From Halomonas halophila (GTDB taxonomy: Bacteria; Pseudomonadota; Gammaproteobacteria; Pseudomonadales; Halomonadaceae), in the NCBI RefSeq assembly GCF_030406665.1, contig NZ_CP129121.1, positions 930,001 to 994,000 of the forward strand: a stretch of 64,000 bases of DNA, given 5' to 3'. This document shows, one piece after another, positions 37,721 through 47,069 of the stretch. A model generated the notes under the pieces. That model saw only the letters and a list, made by a program, of their open reading frames with translations, made no database searches and was not told the origin of the DNA. The position numbers were made by a program, and so were the translations under genes. The first letter of the stretch is position 1. Each line of letters starts with the position of its first letter.

Positions 37721-39037
37721 TTGTTTTTTGAACGTCCCGACGCCGGTGAGACGGCGGTCCTCGTCCATGTCGACTTCCAGGACGAGCAGGAGCGCGAGGA
37801 TCCAGGCGAGTTCCTCGAGCTCGTGCGCTCGGCCGGCGCGGAGCCGGCCACCCTGCTGACCGGTTCGCGCAACCGTCCCGACCCCCGTTCCTTCATCGGT
37901 TCGGGCAAGGTCGAGGAGCTGCGCGAGGCGCTGCAGGTCCACAAGGCCGAGCTGGTGATCTTCAACCACGCGCTGAGCCCCTCCCAGGAGCGTAACCTCG
38001 AGCAGTCGCTCAAGTGTCGCGTGCTCGATCGTACCGGCCTGATCCTCGACATCTTCGCCCAGCGGGCGCGGACCCACGAGGGCAAGCTGCAGGTCGAGCT
38101 GGCTCAGCTCGAGTACATGTCGACGCGCCTGGTGCGCGGCTGGACCCACCTGGAGCGCCAGAAGGGCGGCATCGGCCTGCGCGGTCCCGGTGAGACCCAG
38201 CTCGAGACCGACCGCCGCCTGCTGCGCGGGCGTATCAAGGCGATCCACAAGCGCCTCGACAAGGTGCGCAGCCAGCGTGACCAGAACCGGCGGGCGCGCT
38301 CCCGCGCCGAGGTCCCAAGCGTCTCGCTGGTCGGCTATACCAACGCCGGCAAGTCGACGCTGTTCAACGCCGTGACCGCCTCGCAGGTCTATGCGGCCGA
38401 CCAGATGTTCGCTACCCTCGACCCGACGCTGCGGCGCCTGGAGATCGAGGACGTGGGGCCGGTGGTGCTGGCCGATACCGTGGGCTTCATCCGCCACCTG
38501 CCGCACAAGCTGGTGGAGGCCTTCCAGGCCACCCTTCAGGAGGCCGCCGAGGCCAGCCTGCTGGTGCACGTGATCGACGCGGCGGACGCCGACCGCGATC
38601 TCAACGTGAGCCAGGTGGAAGAGGTGCTGGACGAGATCGGTGCCCTGGACGTGCCGACGCTCAAGGTGATGAACAAGATCGACATGTTCGACAGCGCCCC
38701 GCGCATCGAGCGCGGCGCCGACGGCATGCCCGAGACGGTGTGGCTGTCGGCCCGCGACGGCAAGGGCCTGGAACTGTTCGAGCAGGCGCTTTCCGAGTGC
38801 CTGGCCGATGACATCATCGACTTCGACGTCACCCTGGAGCCGCACCAGGGCAAGCTGCGTGCCGGCCTGCACGAGCTGGGCGCGGTGCGCGAGGAACGCT
38901 TCGACGAGATGGGCCGTACCCAGCTCGAGATCCGCCTGCCGCGTCGCGATTTCCTGCAGCTGATGGCACGGCTCGGCGAGCGCGCCGATGACTACCTGCC
39001 GGAGGCGCTGCAGGATCGCCCCCTCTGGGAGCAGTGA
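37721..39037 (+). CDS. hflX: GTPase HflX (TTG start)
   Basis: 438 residues. The TTG at 37721 is the best start: GAGG lies seven bases upstream, and the product MFFERPDAGETAVLVHVDF matches the HflX start. The N-terminal nucleotide-binding domain has GSGKVEELRE and FNHALSPSQERNLE. Then RTGLILDIFAQRARTHEGKLQVELAQLEY precedes the G domain: GYTNAGKSTLFNA (P-loop, about 205), LADTVGFI and NKID. HflX rescues or splits stalled 70S ribosomes under stress. It starts eight bases after hfq. Confidence 0.95.
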   Translation: MFFERPDAGETAVLVHVDFQDEQEREDPGEFLELVRSAGAEPATLLTGSRNRPDPRSFIGSGKVEELREALQVHKAELVIFNHALSPSQERNLEQSLKCRVLDRTGLILDIFAQRARTHEGKLQVELAQLEYMSTRLVRGWTHLERQKGGIGLRGPGETQLETDRRLLRGRIKAIHKRLDKVRSQRDQNRRARSRAEVPSVSLVGYTNAGKSTLFNAVTASQVYAADQMFATLDPTLRRLEIEDVGPVVLADTVGFIRHLPHKLVEAFQATLQEAAEASLLVHVIDAADADRDLNVSQVEEVLDEIGALDVPTLKVMNKIDMFDSAPRIERGADGMPETVWLSARDGKGLELFEQALSECLADDIIDFDVTLEPHQGKLRAGLHELGAVREERFDEMGRTQLEIRLPRRDFLQLMARLGERADDYLPEALQDRPLWEQ

Positions 39038-39125
39038 ACGGGGAACCGCGAGGCGCGGATGAGACAGGAACGAGCCCGGAACGGCGAGCCCGGAATCACG
39101 AGCACGTAATAAAGAGTCGCCTTCG

Positions 39126-39151
39126 GGTGCCGACACACCAGGGTCGGCACC
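39126..39151 (+). other. Perfect hairpin in the hflX-hflK spacer
   Basis: GGTGCCGAC (39126-39134) and GTCGGCACC (39143-39151) form a nine-base-pair stem with an eight-base loop. No T-run follows, so it is not a standard terminator; an mRNA processing or attenuation structure is possible. The spacer (39038-39221) also has a doubled GAGCCCGGAA. Confidence 0.5.
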
Positions 39152-39221
39152 ACAAGGATCGCAACCGATGCCCGTCGCGCCGCAGCGCGCGGCGGAACGC
39201 AACGCAGAGTGGAGACGACGT

Positions 39222-40460
39222 ATGGCCTGGAATGAGCCCGGTGGCGGCGGCAACCAGCACGACCCCTGGAGCGGGGGAGGGCGCCGCGGCGGTAACGGCG
39301 GCGGTGGCAACCGCGGCGGTGGCGGCAACAATCAGGGGCCGCCCGACCTCGACGAGGCCCTGAAGAAGTTTCAGGACAAGCTCAACGGCATGCTGGGCGG
39401 TCGCGGCAAGCGCGGCGGCAACGGTGGCAAGGGCGGTGGCGGCGGCAAGCCGCGCAACGCCTTCGCGCTGCCCGGCCTGCTGCTGATCGTGGCCCTGGCC
39501 ATCTGGGCCGCGTCCGGCTTCTACCTGGTCGACCAGTCCGAGCGCGGCGTGGTGCTGCGGTTCGGCAAGTTCCAGGAAGTGGTCACCCCCGGCCTGCAGT
39601 GGAACCCGCCGCTGATCGATGACGTGCGCATGGTCAACGTGACGCGGGTGCGCTCGGTCAGCCAGACCCAGTCGATGCTCACCCAGGACGAGAACATCGT
39701 CTCCGTCGAGATCTCGGCCCAGTACCAGGTCGCCGATCCGCGCGGCTACGTGCTCAACGTGCGCAATCCGGAGCTCTCGCTCGAGAACGCCCTGGACAGT
39801 GCGCTGCGCCACGTGGTCGGCGGCACCGACATGATCGACATCCTGACCTCCGGCCGTGAGATCCTCGGCACCGCGGTGGCCAGCCGCCTGCAGTCCTACC
39901 TGGACAGCTACGGCACCGGCATCCGCCTGCAGACCCTGAACGTCGAGTCCACCTCGCCGCCCGACGCGGTGCAGGACGCCTTCGACGACGTCATCCGGGC
40001 CCGCGAGGATCGCCAGCGCACCATCAACCAGGCCATGGCCTATGCCAACGCCGTGATCCCGGCCGCCCAGGGCCAGGCCCAGCGCATCGTCGAACAGGGC
40101 CAGGGCTATCGCGAATCGGTGGTGGCCGAGGCCCGCGGTCAGGCCAACCGCTTCAACGCGCTGCTGACCCAGTACCAGGATGCGCCGGCGATCATGCGCG
40201 AGCGCCTCTACCTCGACGCCCTGACCGACGTCTACGGCGACACCGCCAAGGTGATGGTCGACGTCAACGACGACGCGCCGCTGATGGTGCTGCCGATGGA
40301 TCGCCTGAGCCGCGGCGGCACCGGCGCCGCCGGCAGCCAGGGCGACGACCGCGTGTCGATGGACCCTCAGCTCCTCGAGCGCCTGAGCGCCAGCCAGGCC
40401 GACGGCAGCAGTGACAGCCGCAGTGCTCGCAGCAACGGAATCAGCCGGGAGGGCCGTTAA
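39222..40460 (+). CDS. hflK: HflK, SPFH-domain regulator of FtsH
   Basis: 412 residues from the ATG at 39222 (GGAG upstream). A Gly/Arg/Asn-rich cytosolic N-terminus (about 1-80, starting MAWNEPGGGGNQHDPW, as in other HflK proteins) is followed by one membrane segment (about 84-102). The SPFH/band-7 domain then starts with GFYLVDQSERGVVLRFGKF. The C-terminal coiled coil contains AMAYANAVIPAAQGQAQRI. HflK with HflC forms the cage around FtsH in the inner membrane. hflC follows two bases after the stop. Confidence 0.95.
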   Translation: MAWNEPGGGGNQHDPWSGGGRRGGNGGGGNRGGGGNNQGPPDLDEALKKFQDKLNGMLGGRGKRGGNGGKGGGGGKPRNAFALPGLLLIVALAIWAASGFYLVDQSERGVVLRFGKFQEVVTPGLQWNPPLIDDVRMVNVTRVRSVSQTQSMLTQDENIVSVEISAQYQVADPRGYVLNVRNPELSLENALDSALRHVVGGTDMIDILTSGREILGTAVASRLQSYLDSYGTGIRLQTLNVESTSPPDAVQDAFDDVIRAREDRQRTINQAMAYANAVIPAAQGQAQRIVEQGQGYRESVVAEARGQANRFNALLTQYQDAPAIMRERLYLDALTDVYGDTAKVMVDVNDDAPLMVLPMDRLSRGGTGAAGSQGDDRVSMDPQLLERLSASQADGSSDSRSARSNGISREGR

Positions 40461-40462
40461 CG

Positions 40463-41347
40463 ATGATCAATAACCGTTCCCTGCTCATCGTCGGCGGCCT
40501 GGCCGCCGTGGCCTGGCTGGCCAGCAACAGCCTCTACGTGATCGACGAGACCGAACGCGCCGTGAAGTTGCGCTTCGGTGAGGTGGTCGAGGAGAACATC
40601 CAGCCGGGTCTGCACTTCAAGATCCCGATCACCCAGACCATCCGCAAGTTCGACACCCGGGTGCTGACGCTGGACACCGATGCCAGCCGCTACCTGACCC
40701 TCGAGCAGAAGGCGGTGATCGTGGACTCCTACGTCAAGTGGCAGGTGGTCAACCCCACCCGCTACTACGAGGCCACCGCCGGCGACGAACTGCAGGCCGT
40801 GCGGCTGATCCAGCCGCGGGTCGACGAGAGTCTGCGTAACGAGTTCGGCCGTTTGAACCTCTCGCAGATCATCTCCGAGCAGCGCGACGAGCTGATGACC
40901 GGGCCCACCGAGGAGCTCAACGATCTGATGCGCGACGAGCTCGGCGTGGCGATCCTCGATATCCGGGTCAAGCGCATCGACCTGCCCGAGGACGTCTCCT
41001 CGGCGGTCTACGACCGCATGCGCTCCGAGCGCGAGCGCGAGGCCCGCGAGTGGCGTGCCCAGGGCCAGGAAGAGTCCGAGCGCATTCGCGCCAACGCCGA
41101 CCGCCGCCGTCAGGTGCTGCTGGCCCAGGCCAACGAGCGTTCCGAGACCCTGCGCGGTGAGGGCGACGCCGAGGCCGCGGCCATCTATTCCGAGGCCTAC
41201 GGCAAGGACGAGGAGTTCTTCTCCTTCTGGCGCAGCCTGGATGCCTATCGCTCGAGCTTCGAGGGCGACGGCAACATGCTGGTGCTGGACCCGTCCAGCG
41301 ACTTCTTCCAGTACCTCAAGAGCCCCAGCGCGCCGCGTAGCGAGTAA
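40463..41347 (+). CDS. hflC: HflC, SPFH-domain regulator of FtsH
   Basis: 294 residues. An N-terminal membrane anchor (about 5-22) is followed by the band-7 domain (YVIDETERAVKLRFGEV, PGLHFKIPI, KVIVDSYVKWQV type) and the signature end RMRSEREREAREWRAQG plus EAAAIYSEAYGKDEEFFSFWRSL. It pairs with HflK. It closes the nnr-hflC block; GC-rich inverted repeats follow. Confidence 0.95.
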   Translation: MINNRSLLIVGGLAAVAWLASNSLYVIDETERAVKLRFGEVVEENIQPGLHFKIPITQTIRKFDTRVLTLDTDASRYLTLEQKAVIVDSYVKWQVVNPTRYYEATAGDELQAVRLIQPRVDESLRNEFGRLNLSQIISEQRDELMTGPTEELNDLMRDELGVAILDIRVKRIDLPEDVSSAVYDRMRSEREREAREWRAQGQEESERIRANADRRRQVLLAQANERSETLRGEGDAEAAAIYSEAYGKDEEFFSFWRSLDAYRSSFEGDGNMLVLDPSSDFFQYLKSPSAPRSE

Positions 41348-41363
41348 GCGCGGCGAGTGACGG

Positions 41364-41387
41364 CCCGGGCGGGGCGCCCCGCCCGGG
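41364..41387. repeat. 24-base perfect palindrome after hflC
   Basis: CCCGGGCGGGGC followed immediately by its reverse complement. It can form a very stable hairpin 16 bases after the hflC stop, but has only TCTTCG after it, so it probably protects or weakly terminates the transcript. The T-run terminator lies 45 bases further on. Confidence 0.7.
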
Positions 41388-41431
41388 TCTTCGCGGGGTT
41401 CCTCCTGCCGCCAAACGTGATAGACTCCTGT

Positions 41432-41455
41432 AACCGGGCGTGGCCCGGTTTTTTT
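41432..41455 (+). terminator. Intrinsic terminator upstream of hisZ
   Basis: AACCGGGC, loop GTG, GCCCGGTT, then a T7 run (41449-41455). A partial direct repeat of the T-run plus GTGGCC follows at 41456-41473. Confidence 0.85.
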
Positions 41456-41574
41456 GTGGCCGTTTTTTGTGGCCGACCACTCCCGGCATTCCCCTCCGGC
41501 GCTCCGCCAGGCGTGTGATTCACCCTGCCGCCAGGCTTGCCGAAGGCCAATCATCGTCTTGCAGGAAGAACGAC

Positions 41575-42771
41575 ATGACCATCGCTGACCGCTGGCTACT
41601 GCCCGACGGCATGGACGAGGTGCTGCCTCCTCAGGCCAGCCGCATGGAGGAGCTGCGCCGGGCGTTGCTCGATCTCTACCATCGCTGGGGCTACGACCAG
41701 GTGATGCCGCCCCCCGTGGAGTTCCTCGACTCCCTGCTCACCGGCACCGGCACCGAACTCGATCTGCAGACCTTCAAGCTCACCGACCAGATGACCGGTC
41801 GGATGATGGGCGTCAGCGCCGATGTCACGCCCCAGGTGGCGCGCATGGATGCCCACTCGCTGAAGCGCCAGGGCCCGGTGCGGCTGTGCTACTGCACTAC
41901 CGTGCTGCGCGCCAAGGCCGACCCCCATCAGGGCGGTCGCAGCCCGGTGCAGGTCGGTCTCGAGCTGTTCGGCCACGCTGGCCTGGAGGCCGACATCGAA
42001 ATCCTGCGCCTGGCGCTGACCAGCCTGCAGGTCGCCGGCGCCGGGGAGATCCACCTGGCGCTGGGCCACATCGGCATCTACCGTAGCCTGGTGGAAGCCG
42101 CCGAGCTGAGCGCCGAGCAGGAGAAGGCGGTGTTCGAGGCCCTCGAGCTCAAGTCGCCCGGCGAGCTGGCCGCGCGGGTCGAGGAAAGCGTCAGCGATCC
42201 GGCCATGGCGGCCATGCTGTGCGCCCTGGGCGAGCTGCACGGCGGTCCCGAGGTGCTGGAGCAGGCCCGCGAGGCCTTTGCCGAGGCGCCCCAGGCGGTG
42301 GGGGCGGCGCTCGATCAGCTGCGTGCCCTGCACGCCGGCGTGGTCGCCGAGCACCCCGACGTGGCGCTCTACTTCGACCTGGCCGAACTGCGCGGCTACC
42401 AGTACCACACCGGCATGATGTTCGCCGCCCACGTGCCCGGCTACAGCCAGGCGCTGGCCAAGGGCGGCCGCTATGATGACACCGGTCGCGCCTTCGGTCG
42501 CGCCCGTCCGGCCACCGGCTTCTCCCTGGAGCTCAAGCTGCTGGCCAACCTGGTGCCCAGCGAGCCGCCCCATGACGGCATCTGGGCGCCGGCCGAGGGC
42601 GAGGGCCTGGCCGAGGCCATCACGGCCCTGCGCGAGCAGGGCGAGCGGGTCGTCCAGGCGTTGCCCGGGCAGCGCACCGGTCCGCAGGAACACCGCTGCC
42701 GGCGGCACCTGGTTCCCGCCGACGGCGGCTGGCAGGTCGCGCCGCTGGCAGCGGCCAGCGATCAGGCCTGA
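41575..42771 (+). CDS. hisZ: HisZ, ATP phosphoribosyltransferase regulatory subunit
   Basis: 398 residues from the ATG at 41575 (CAGGAAG upstream). It is a class II histidyl-tRNA synthetase-like protein without the anticodon-binding domain: LLPDGMDEVLPPQA, YHRWGYDQVMPPPVEF, LTDQMTGRMMGVSADVTPQVARMDA, FDLAELRGYQYHTGMMF and KGGRYDD. HisZ pairs with the short HisG to start histidine synthesis. The position before purA is standard in gammaproteobacteria that have the short HisG. Confidence 0.94.
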   Translation: MTIADRWLLPDGMDEVLPPQASRMEELRRALLDLYHRWGYDQVMPPPVEFLDSLLTGTGTELDLQTFKLTDQMTGRMMGVSADVTPQVARMDAHSLKRQGPVRLCYCTTVLRAKADPHQGGRSPVQVGLELFGHAGLEADIEILRLALTSLQVAGAGEIHLALGHIGIYRSLVEAAELSAEQEKAVFEALELKSPGELAARVEESVSDPAMAAMLCALGELHGGPEVLEQAREAFAEAPQAVGAALDQLRALHAGVVAEHPDVALYFDLAELRGYQYHTGMMFAAHVPGYSQALAKGGRYDDTGRAFGRARPATGFSLELKLLANLVPSEPPHDGIWAPAEGEGLAEAITALREQGERVVQALPGQRTGPQEHRCRRHLVPADGGWQVAPLAAASDQA

Positions 42772-42834
42772 TCTCAGGCAGACACGATATCGGCACCGCC
42801 CGACGCTGGCGGCGCAGCAACGAGAGACGAGCAA

Positions 42835-44130
42835 ATGGGCAAGAACGTAGTCGTACTGGGCACCCAGTGGGGTGACGAAGGCAAGGGCAAGGTCGTCGAC
42901 CTGCTCACCGAGTCCGCCGGCGCCGTCGTGCGCTTCCAGGGCGGTCACAACGCCGGTCACACCCTGGTCATCGATGGCGAGAAGACCGTCCTGCACCTGA
43001 TCCCTTCCGGCATCCTGCGTGACGACAAGACCTGCGTGATCGGCAACGGCGTGGTGCTGTCGCCGGAGGCGCTGCTCGAGGAGATCCGCGAGCTGGAAGC
43101 CAAGGGCGTGCCGGTGCGCGAGCGCCTGCGCCTGTCGCCGGCCTGCCCGCTGATCCTGCCGTACCACGAGCGCCTCGACCAGGCCCGCGAGAAGGCCCGC
43201 GGCGTGGCCAAGATCGGCACCACCGGTCGCGGCATCGGCCCGGCCTACGAGGACAAGGTCGCCCGTCGTGGCCTGCGCCTGGGCGACATGCTGCACCGCG
43301 AGCGCTTCGCCTCCAAGCTCGGCGAGGTGCTGGACTACCACAACTTCGTGCTGACCAAGTTCCACGGCGAAGAGCCGGTGGACTTCCAGCAGGTGCTCGA
43401 CGACGCCATGCGCATGGCCGACGAGCTGCGCTCCATGGTCTGCGACACCGTGAGCCTGGTGCACGACGTGCGCAAGGCCGGCGACAACATCCTGTTCGAG
43501 GGCGCCCAGGGCTCGCTGCTGGACATCGACCACGGCACCTATCCGTTCGTGACCAGCTCCAACACCACCGCCGGCGGCACCGCCACCGGCTCCGGCGTCG
43601 GCCCGCTGTATCTGGACTACGTGCTGGGCATCACCAAGGCCTACACCACCCGCGTCGGTTCCGGCCCGTTCCCGACCGAGCTGTTCGACGAGCACGGCCG
43701 CCACCTGGCCGAGAAGGGCCACGAGTTCGGCGCGACCACCGGTCGCGCGCGCCGCTGCGGCTGGTTCGACGCCGTGGCGCTGCGCCACGCCGTGCAGATC
43801 AACTCCGTGTCCGGCATCTGCCTGACCAAGCTCGACGTGCTCGACGGCCTGGAGAACATCCGCGTCTGTGTGGGCTATCGCAGCAAGGACGGCGAGCTGC
43901 TCGACAACCCGGTGGACTCCGAAGGCTACGAGGCCATCGAGCCGGTCTACCAGGACCTGCCGGGCTGGAGCGAGTCGACCCTGGGCATCAAGAGCGTCGA
44001 GGCGCTGCCGGCCAATGCCCGCGCCTACATCAGCTTCCTCGAGGAGCAGGTGGGCACCTCCATCGACATCATCTCCACCGGCCCGGATCGCAACGAGACC
44101 ATCGTGCTGCGCAATCCCTTCGGTGAGTAA
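42835..44130 (+). CDS. purA: Adenylosuccinate synthetase
   Basis: 431 residues. Motifs: VVLGTQWGDEGKGKVVDLL (P-loop variant and catalytic Asp), RFQGGHNAGHTLV (catalytic His), GRGIGPAYEDK, GAQGSLLDIDHGTYPFVTSSN, RVGSGPFPTEL and TTGRARRCGWFD. It makes adenylosuccinate from IMP and aspartate with GTP. Strong convergent terminators follow. Confidence 0.97.
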   Translation: MGKNVVVLGTQWGDEGKGKVVDLLTESAGAVVRFQGGHNAGHTLVIDGEKTVLHLIPSGILRDDKTCVIGNGVVLSPEALLEEIRELEAKGVPVRERLRLSPACPLILPYHERLDQAREKARGVAKIGTTGRGIGPAYEDKVARRGLRLGDMLHRERFASKLGEVLDYHNFVLTKFHGEEPVDFQQVLDDAMRMADELRSMVCDTVSLVHDVRKAGDNILFEGAQGSLLDIDHGTYPFVTSSNTTAGGTATGSGVGPLYLDYVLGITKAYTTRVGSGPFPTELFDEHGRHLAEKGHEFGATTGRARRCGWFDAVALRHAVQINSVSGICLTKLDVLDGLENIRVCVGYRSKDGELLDNPVDSEGYEAIEPVYQDLPGWSESTLGIKSVEALPANARAYISFLEEQVGTSIDIISTGPDRNETIVLRNPFGE

Positions 44131-44181
44131 GCCGTTCGCTGAATGAGCGCCGCGGCGGGTAGGCCTTCGGGCCTTCCCCGA

Positions 44182-44221
44182 ACGACGACGGGCCGGCAGG
44201 TAACTGCCGGCCCGTCGTCGT
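44182..44221. terminator. Bidirectional terminator between purA and the polysaccharide operon
   Basis: An 18-base-pair stem (ACGACGACGGGCCGGCAG, loop GTAA, then its complement). A second smaller hairpin, GGCCTCTC/GAGAGGCC at 44226-44246, follows. Together they separate purA from the convergent minus-strand operon. Confidence 0.85.
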
Positions 44222-44254
44222 CTGTGGCCTCTCGGTATGAGAGGCCGAGCGGTA

Positions 44255-47023
44255 TCAGCGCTCGGCCGATGCCACCTGCAGCGCCTGCATGGCGTCCTGG
44301 TCGGACAGCAGGTCATGCAGCGTCTGGGCGGCCATCTCGCCGTCGCCGTCCATCACCTCGTCGAGCCACAGCAGCGCCTGCTCGCGGTTGGCGTTCTCGA
44401 GCCCGTTGGCGGTGAGATAGGCCTTGGCCAGGGCCAGGCGCGCGGTCTCGTGGCCCTGACGCGCGGCTTCCAGCAGGTAGTCGGCGCCCTGGCGAAGATC
44501 CTGGCCGAGAGTCTCGCCGCGCAGCAGCTCCCGGCCAAGGGTGGCCTGGGCGCCGGCGTGGCCCTGCTCGGCGGCCTGTTCGAGCAGGCGGCGTCCGCGA
44601 GCGGCGTCGACGCTCATGCCGCCTTCCCCGCGCAGCAGCGCGGTGCCGAGCAGGGTGCGCGCCGAGAGGCTGCCGGCCTCGCTGGCCTGAGTGAGCCAGG
44701 TCTTGGCCTGCTGCGGATCGGGCTCGACGCCCTTGCCTTCGAGGTAGGCGGCGCCGAGGCGCTGGGCGGCATAGTCGTTGCCGGCCTCGGCGGACTCGCG
44801 CAGCAGCTCGATGCCGCGCTGGGTGTCCTGGGCGACGTGCTCGCCCTCGAGCAGCGCATCGGCCAGGGCCAGGCGGGCACCGCTGTTGCCGCGGGCGGCG
44901 GCCTGCTCGAGCAGGCGCATGCCGCGCTCGGGGTCGGCGCTGACGCCCTCGCCGGTGAGCAGCAGCTTGCCCAGGTCGCCGCGGGCCCCGACGTGGCCGC
45001 CGGCGACGGCTTGCTGCAGGTAGCGGGCGCCCCTGGCCGGGTCGCGTGCCACGCCCTTGCCCTCCAGATACATCCGCCCCAGATCGGCGCTGGCGCCGGG
45101 ATGGCCCTCGCTGGCGGCGCGCTGCAGCCAGGAGCGCGCGGCGCCCAGGTTCTGCTGCACGCCGCGGCCGTTGAGGAAGGCTTCGCCGAGCCGCGCCATG
45201 GAGCCGGGGTGGCCGTCTTCCGCGGCCTGCACCAGGGCATTGATGTTGCCGGCCTTGCCCTGGTCGTAGCGCAGCCGTGACAGGGCATCCTCGGCCGAGC
45301 CGTGCCCGGCCTCCCGGGCGCGGTTCAGCCACTCGCTGGCCTTGCCCAGGTCGCGGGGCACGCCGTCGCCCTTGCGGTAGGCACGGCCCAGCACCACCAT
45401 CGCGTAGGCGTCACCCTCGCGGGCGGCCTCCTCCAGCAGGGCGACGCCGCGCGAGGGCTGACGCTGCTGGAGCGTGCCCTCGAGATAGCCGGCGCCCAGC
45501 GCCGTCTTGGCGGAGGCGTCGCCGGCGTCGGCGGCCCGTGTCAGCAGCTCCTCGGCCTTCGACGGATGGTAGGGCAGCACCTCGCCTTCCAGGTAGGCCT
45601 CGCCGAGCATGCGCAGGGCGGCGGTCTGGCCCTGGTCGGCGGCGTCCTTCAGCAGGGCCTCGGCGCGCTGGCCGTCGGCCGGCACGCCGTTGCCTTCCAG
45701 GTACATCTGCCCCAGCTGCTGGGTGGCGTAGGGATGGCCCAGCTCGTTGGCGCGCTCCAGGTACTCGCGCGCCTGCATCGGCTGGCTGGCATGGCCCTCA
45801 TCGCCGAGGTAGTAGGCGCCGAGCAGCGCCAGCGCCAGGGCGTCGTCCCGTTCGCCGGCCTTCTTGAGCAGCTCGACGCCGCGGCGCGGATCGGCGGGCA
45901 GCCCCTCGCCCTCGAGCAGGGCGCGACCCAGAGTGACCTGGGCATCCAGCGAGCCCTGGGCGATGGCCGCGCTCAGCCAGTGCTGGGCCCGCTCCGGGCT
46001 GGCGGGCACGTTGGCATTGCCTTCCAGCATCAGCTTGCCCAGCGTTTCCATGGCCGAGGTATCACCGTCCAGCGCGGCCTGCTCGAGCATCGCCAGGCCA
46101 CGCTGGGGCGCGTTGCCTTCCACCAGCGCGCGTCCGGCGCGGCTCAGGGCGCCGGGATCGCCGGCCTCGGCGGCCTTGTTCAGCCAGTGCATGTGGCGCT
46201 GGGGCTGATTGCCCATCAGGCCGTCTTCGGCGAACACGCCGGCCAGCTGATTCATGGCGCCGACGTCGCCGGCGCGGGCGTCCTGCTCCAGCAGCTCGGC
46301 GTAGCGCTGGGCGTACTGGCTGGCCAGGCCGCGATCTTCCGCCAGCCAGCCGTCGGGACCGTGGGCCTTGGCCAGGGCCTCGAGGGCGGTGGCGTTGTCG
46401 GCCTCCGCGGCGCGCCGGTAGAGCGCCGCGGCCTGCTCGGGGTCGGCTTTGACGCCGTTGCCGCCCTCGACGAGCAGCTCGGCCATGGCGGCCTGTGCCC
46501 GGGGGCCGACCTCTTCCTCGATGGCCTGCTGGATCAGGTAGTAGGCGAGCACGTCGTTGCGCTCGACGCCGCGCCCTTCGCGGTAGAGCTTGGCCAGGTT
46601 CAGCGAGGCGTTACCGGTGATGTAGGAGGGCGTCTTGATGGCCTCGGAATAGAGCCGTGCCGCGCGCTCCGGATCGGGGGGCACGCCCTTGCCCTGATCG
46701 AAGATCTTGGCCATCTCGTAGTAGCCCTTGGGCAGCCCCTTCTGCATCAGCGTCTCGAGCTCGGCGATGGCCTGCTGGCTGCGGCCCTGCTCGAGCAGCT
46801 GTTGAGCCTTCTCCACGGTGTTCTTGTGCATCCATTCCAGGGTGCGCGGCTGCCCGCCGTCGAACCAGTCCGCATACTGAGGCGGCACGGGAGCGGTGAC
46901 GTGGGCGTCGGGCTGCGGCGTGGTGGCGCAGCCGCCGAGCCAGGCCACGAGGGTGGCCGAGACGGCCAGTCTCAGACCCGTGGGCTGGCGAGGGGATGAG
47001 ATGTCGCGTGGAATCTGGATCAT
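44255..47023 (-). CDS. Long Sel1-repeat lipoprotein, AlgK-like position
   Basis: 922 residues. A signal peptide ends in lipobox LGGC (Cys at about 32), so it is probably outer-membrane anchored. After a helical start, about 20 Sel1-type TPR repeats of roughly 36 residues run to the end (pattern A-x-x-x-LG-x-x-YLEG-GV-x-x-D-x-x-x-A-x-x-x-L-x-x-AA-x-x-G). AlgK of P. aeruginosa is a Sel1 lipoprotein of about 475 residues that helps the alginate export pore; this one is about twice as long. It is last in the operon. No export porin is encoded beside it, so what it scaffolds is unknown. Confidence 0.75.
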   Translation of the reverse strand: MIQIPRDISSPRQPTGLRLAVSATLVAWLGGCATTPQPDAHVTAPVPPQYADWFDGGQPRTLEWMHKNTVEKAQQLLEQGRSQQAIAELETLMQKGLPKGYYEMAKIFDQGKGVPPDPERAARLYSEAIKTPSYITGNASLNLAKLYREGRGVERNDVLAYYLIQQAIEEEVGPRAQAAMAELLVEGGNGVKADPEQAAALYRRAAEADNATALEALAKAHGPDGWLAEDRGLASQYAQRYAELLEQDARAGDVGAMNQLAGVFAEDGLMGNQPQRHMHWLNKAAEAGDPGALSRAGRALVEGNAPQRGLAMLEQAALDGDTSAMETLGKLMLEGNANVPASPERAQHWLSAAIAQGSLDAQVTLGRALLEGEGLPADPRRGVELLKKAGERDDALALALLGAYYLGDEGHASQPMQAREYLERANELGHPYATQQLGQMYLEGNGVPADGQRAEALLKDAADQGQTAALRMLGEAYLEGEVLPYHPSKAEELLTRAADAGDASAKTALGAGYLEGTLQQRQPSRGVALLEEAAREGDAYAMVVLGRAYRKGDGVPRDLGKASEWLNRAREAGHGSAEDALSRLRYDQGKAGNINALVQAAEDGHPGSMARLGEAFLNGRGVQQNLGAARSWLQRAASEGHPGASADLGRMYLEGKGVARDPARGARYLQQAVAGGHVGARGDLGKLLLTGEGVSADPERGMRLLEQAAARGNSGARLALADALLEGEHVAQDTQRGIELLRESAEAGNDYAAQRLGAAYLEGKGVEPDPQQAKTWLTQASEAGSLSARTLLGTALLRGEGGMSVDAARGRRLLEQAAEQGHAGAQATLGRELLRGETLGQDLRQGADYLLEAARQGHETARLALAKAYLTANGLENANREQALLWLDEVMDGDGEMAAQTLHDLLSDQDAMQALQVASAER

Positions 47024-47069
47024 GATGTCGGTTTGCCTCGAAGTGATGGATGAACGTCGGGGCGAGCGT

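Noticed and set aside
41410..41455. Small RNA gene between hflC and hisZ (TAGACT followed by a terminator)
   Set aside because: No acceptable -35 element and almost no room for a transcript before the terminator.
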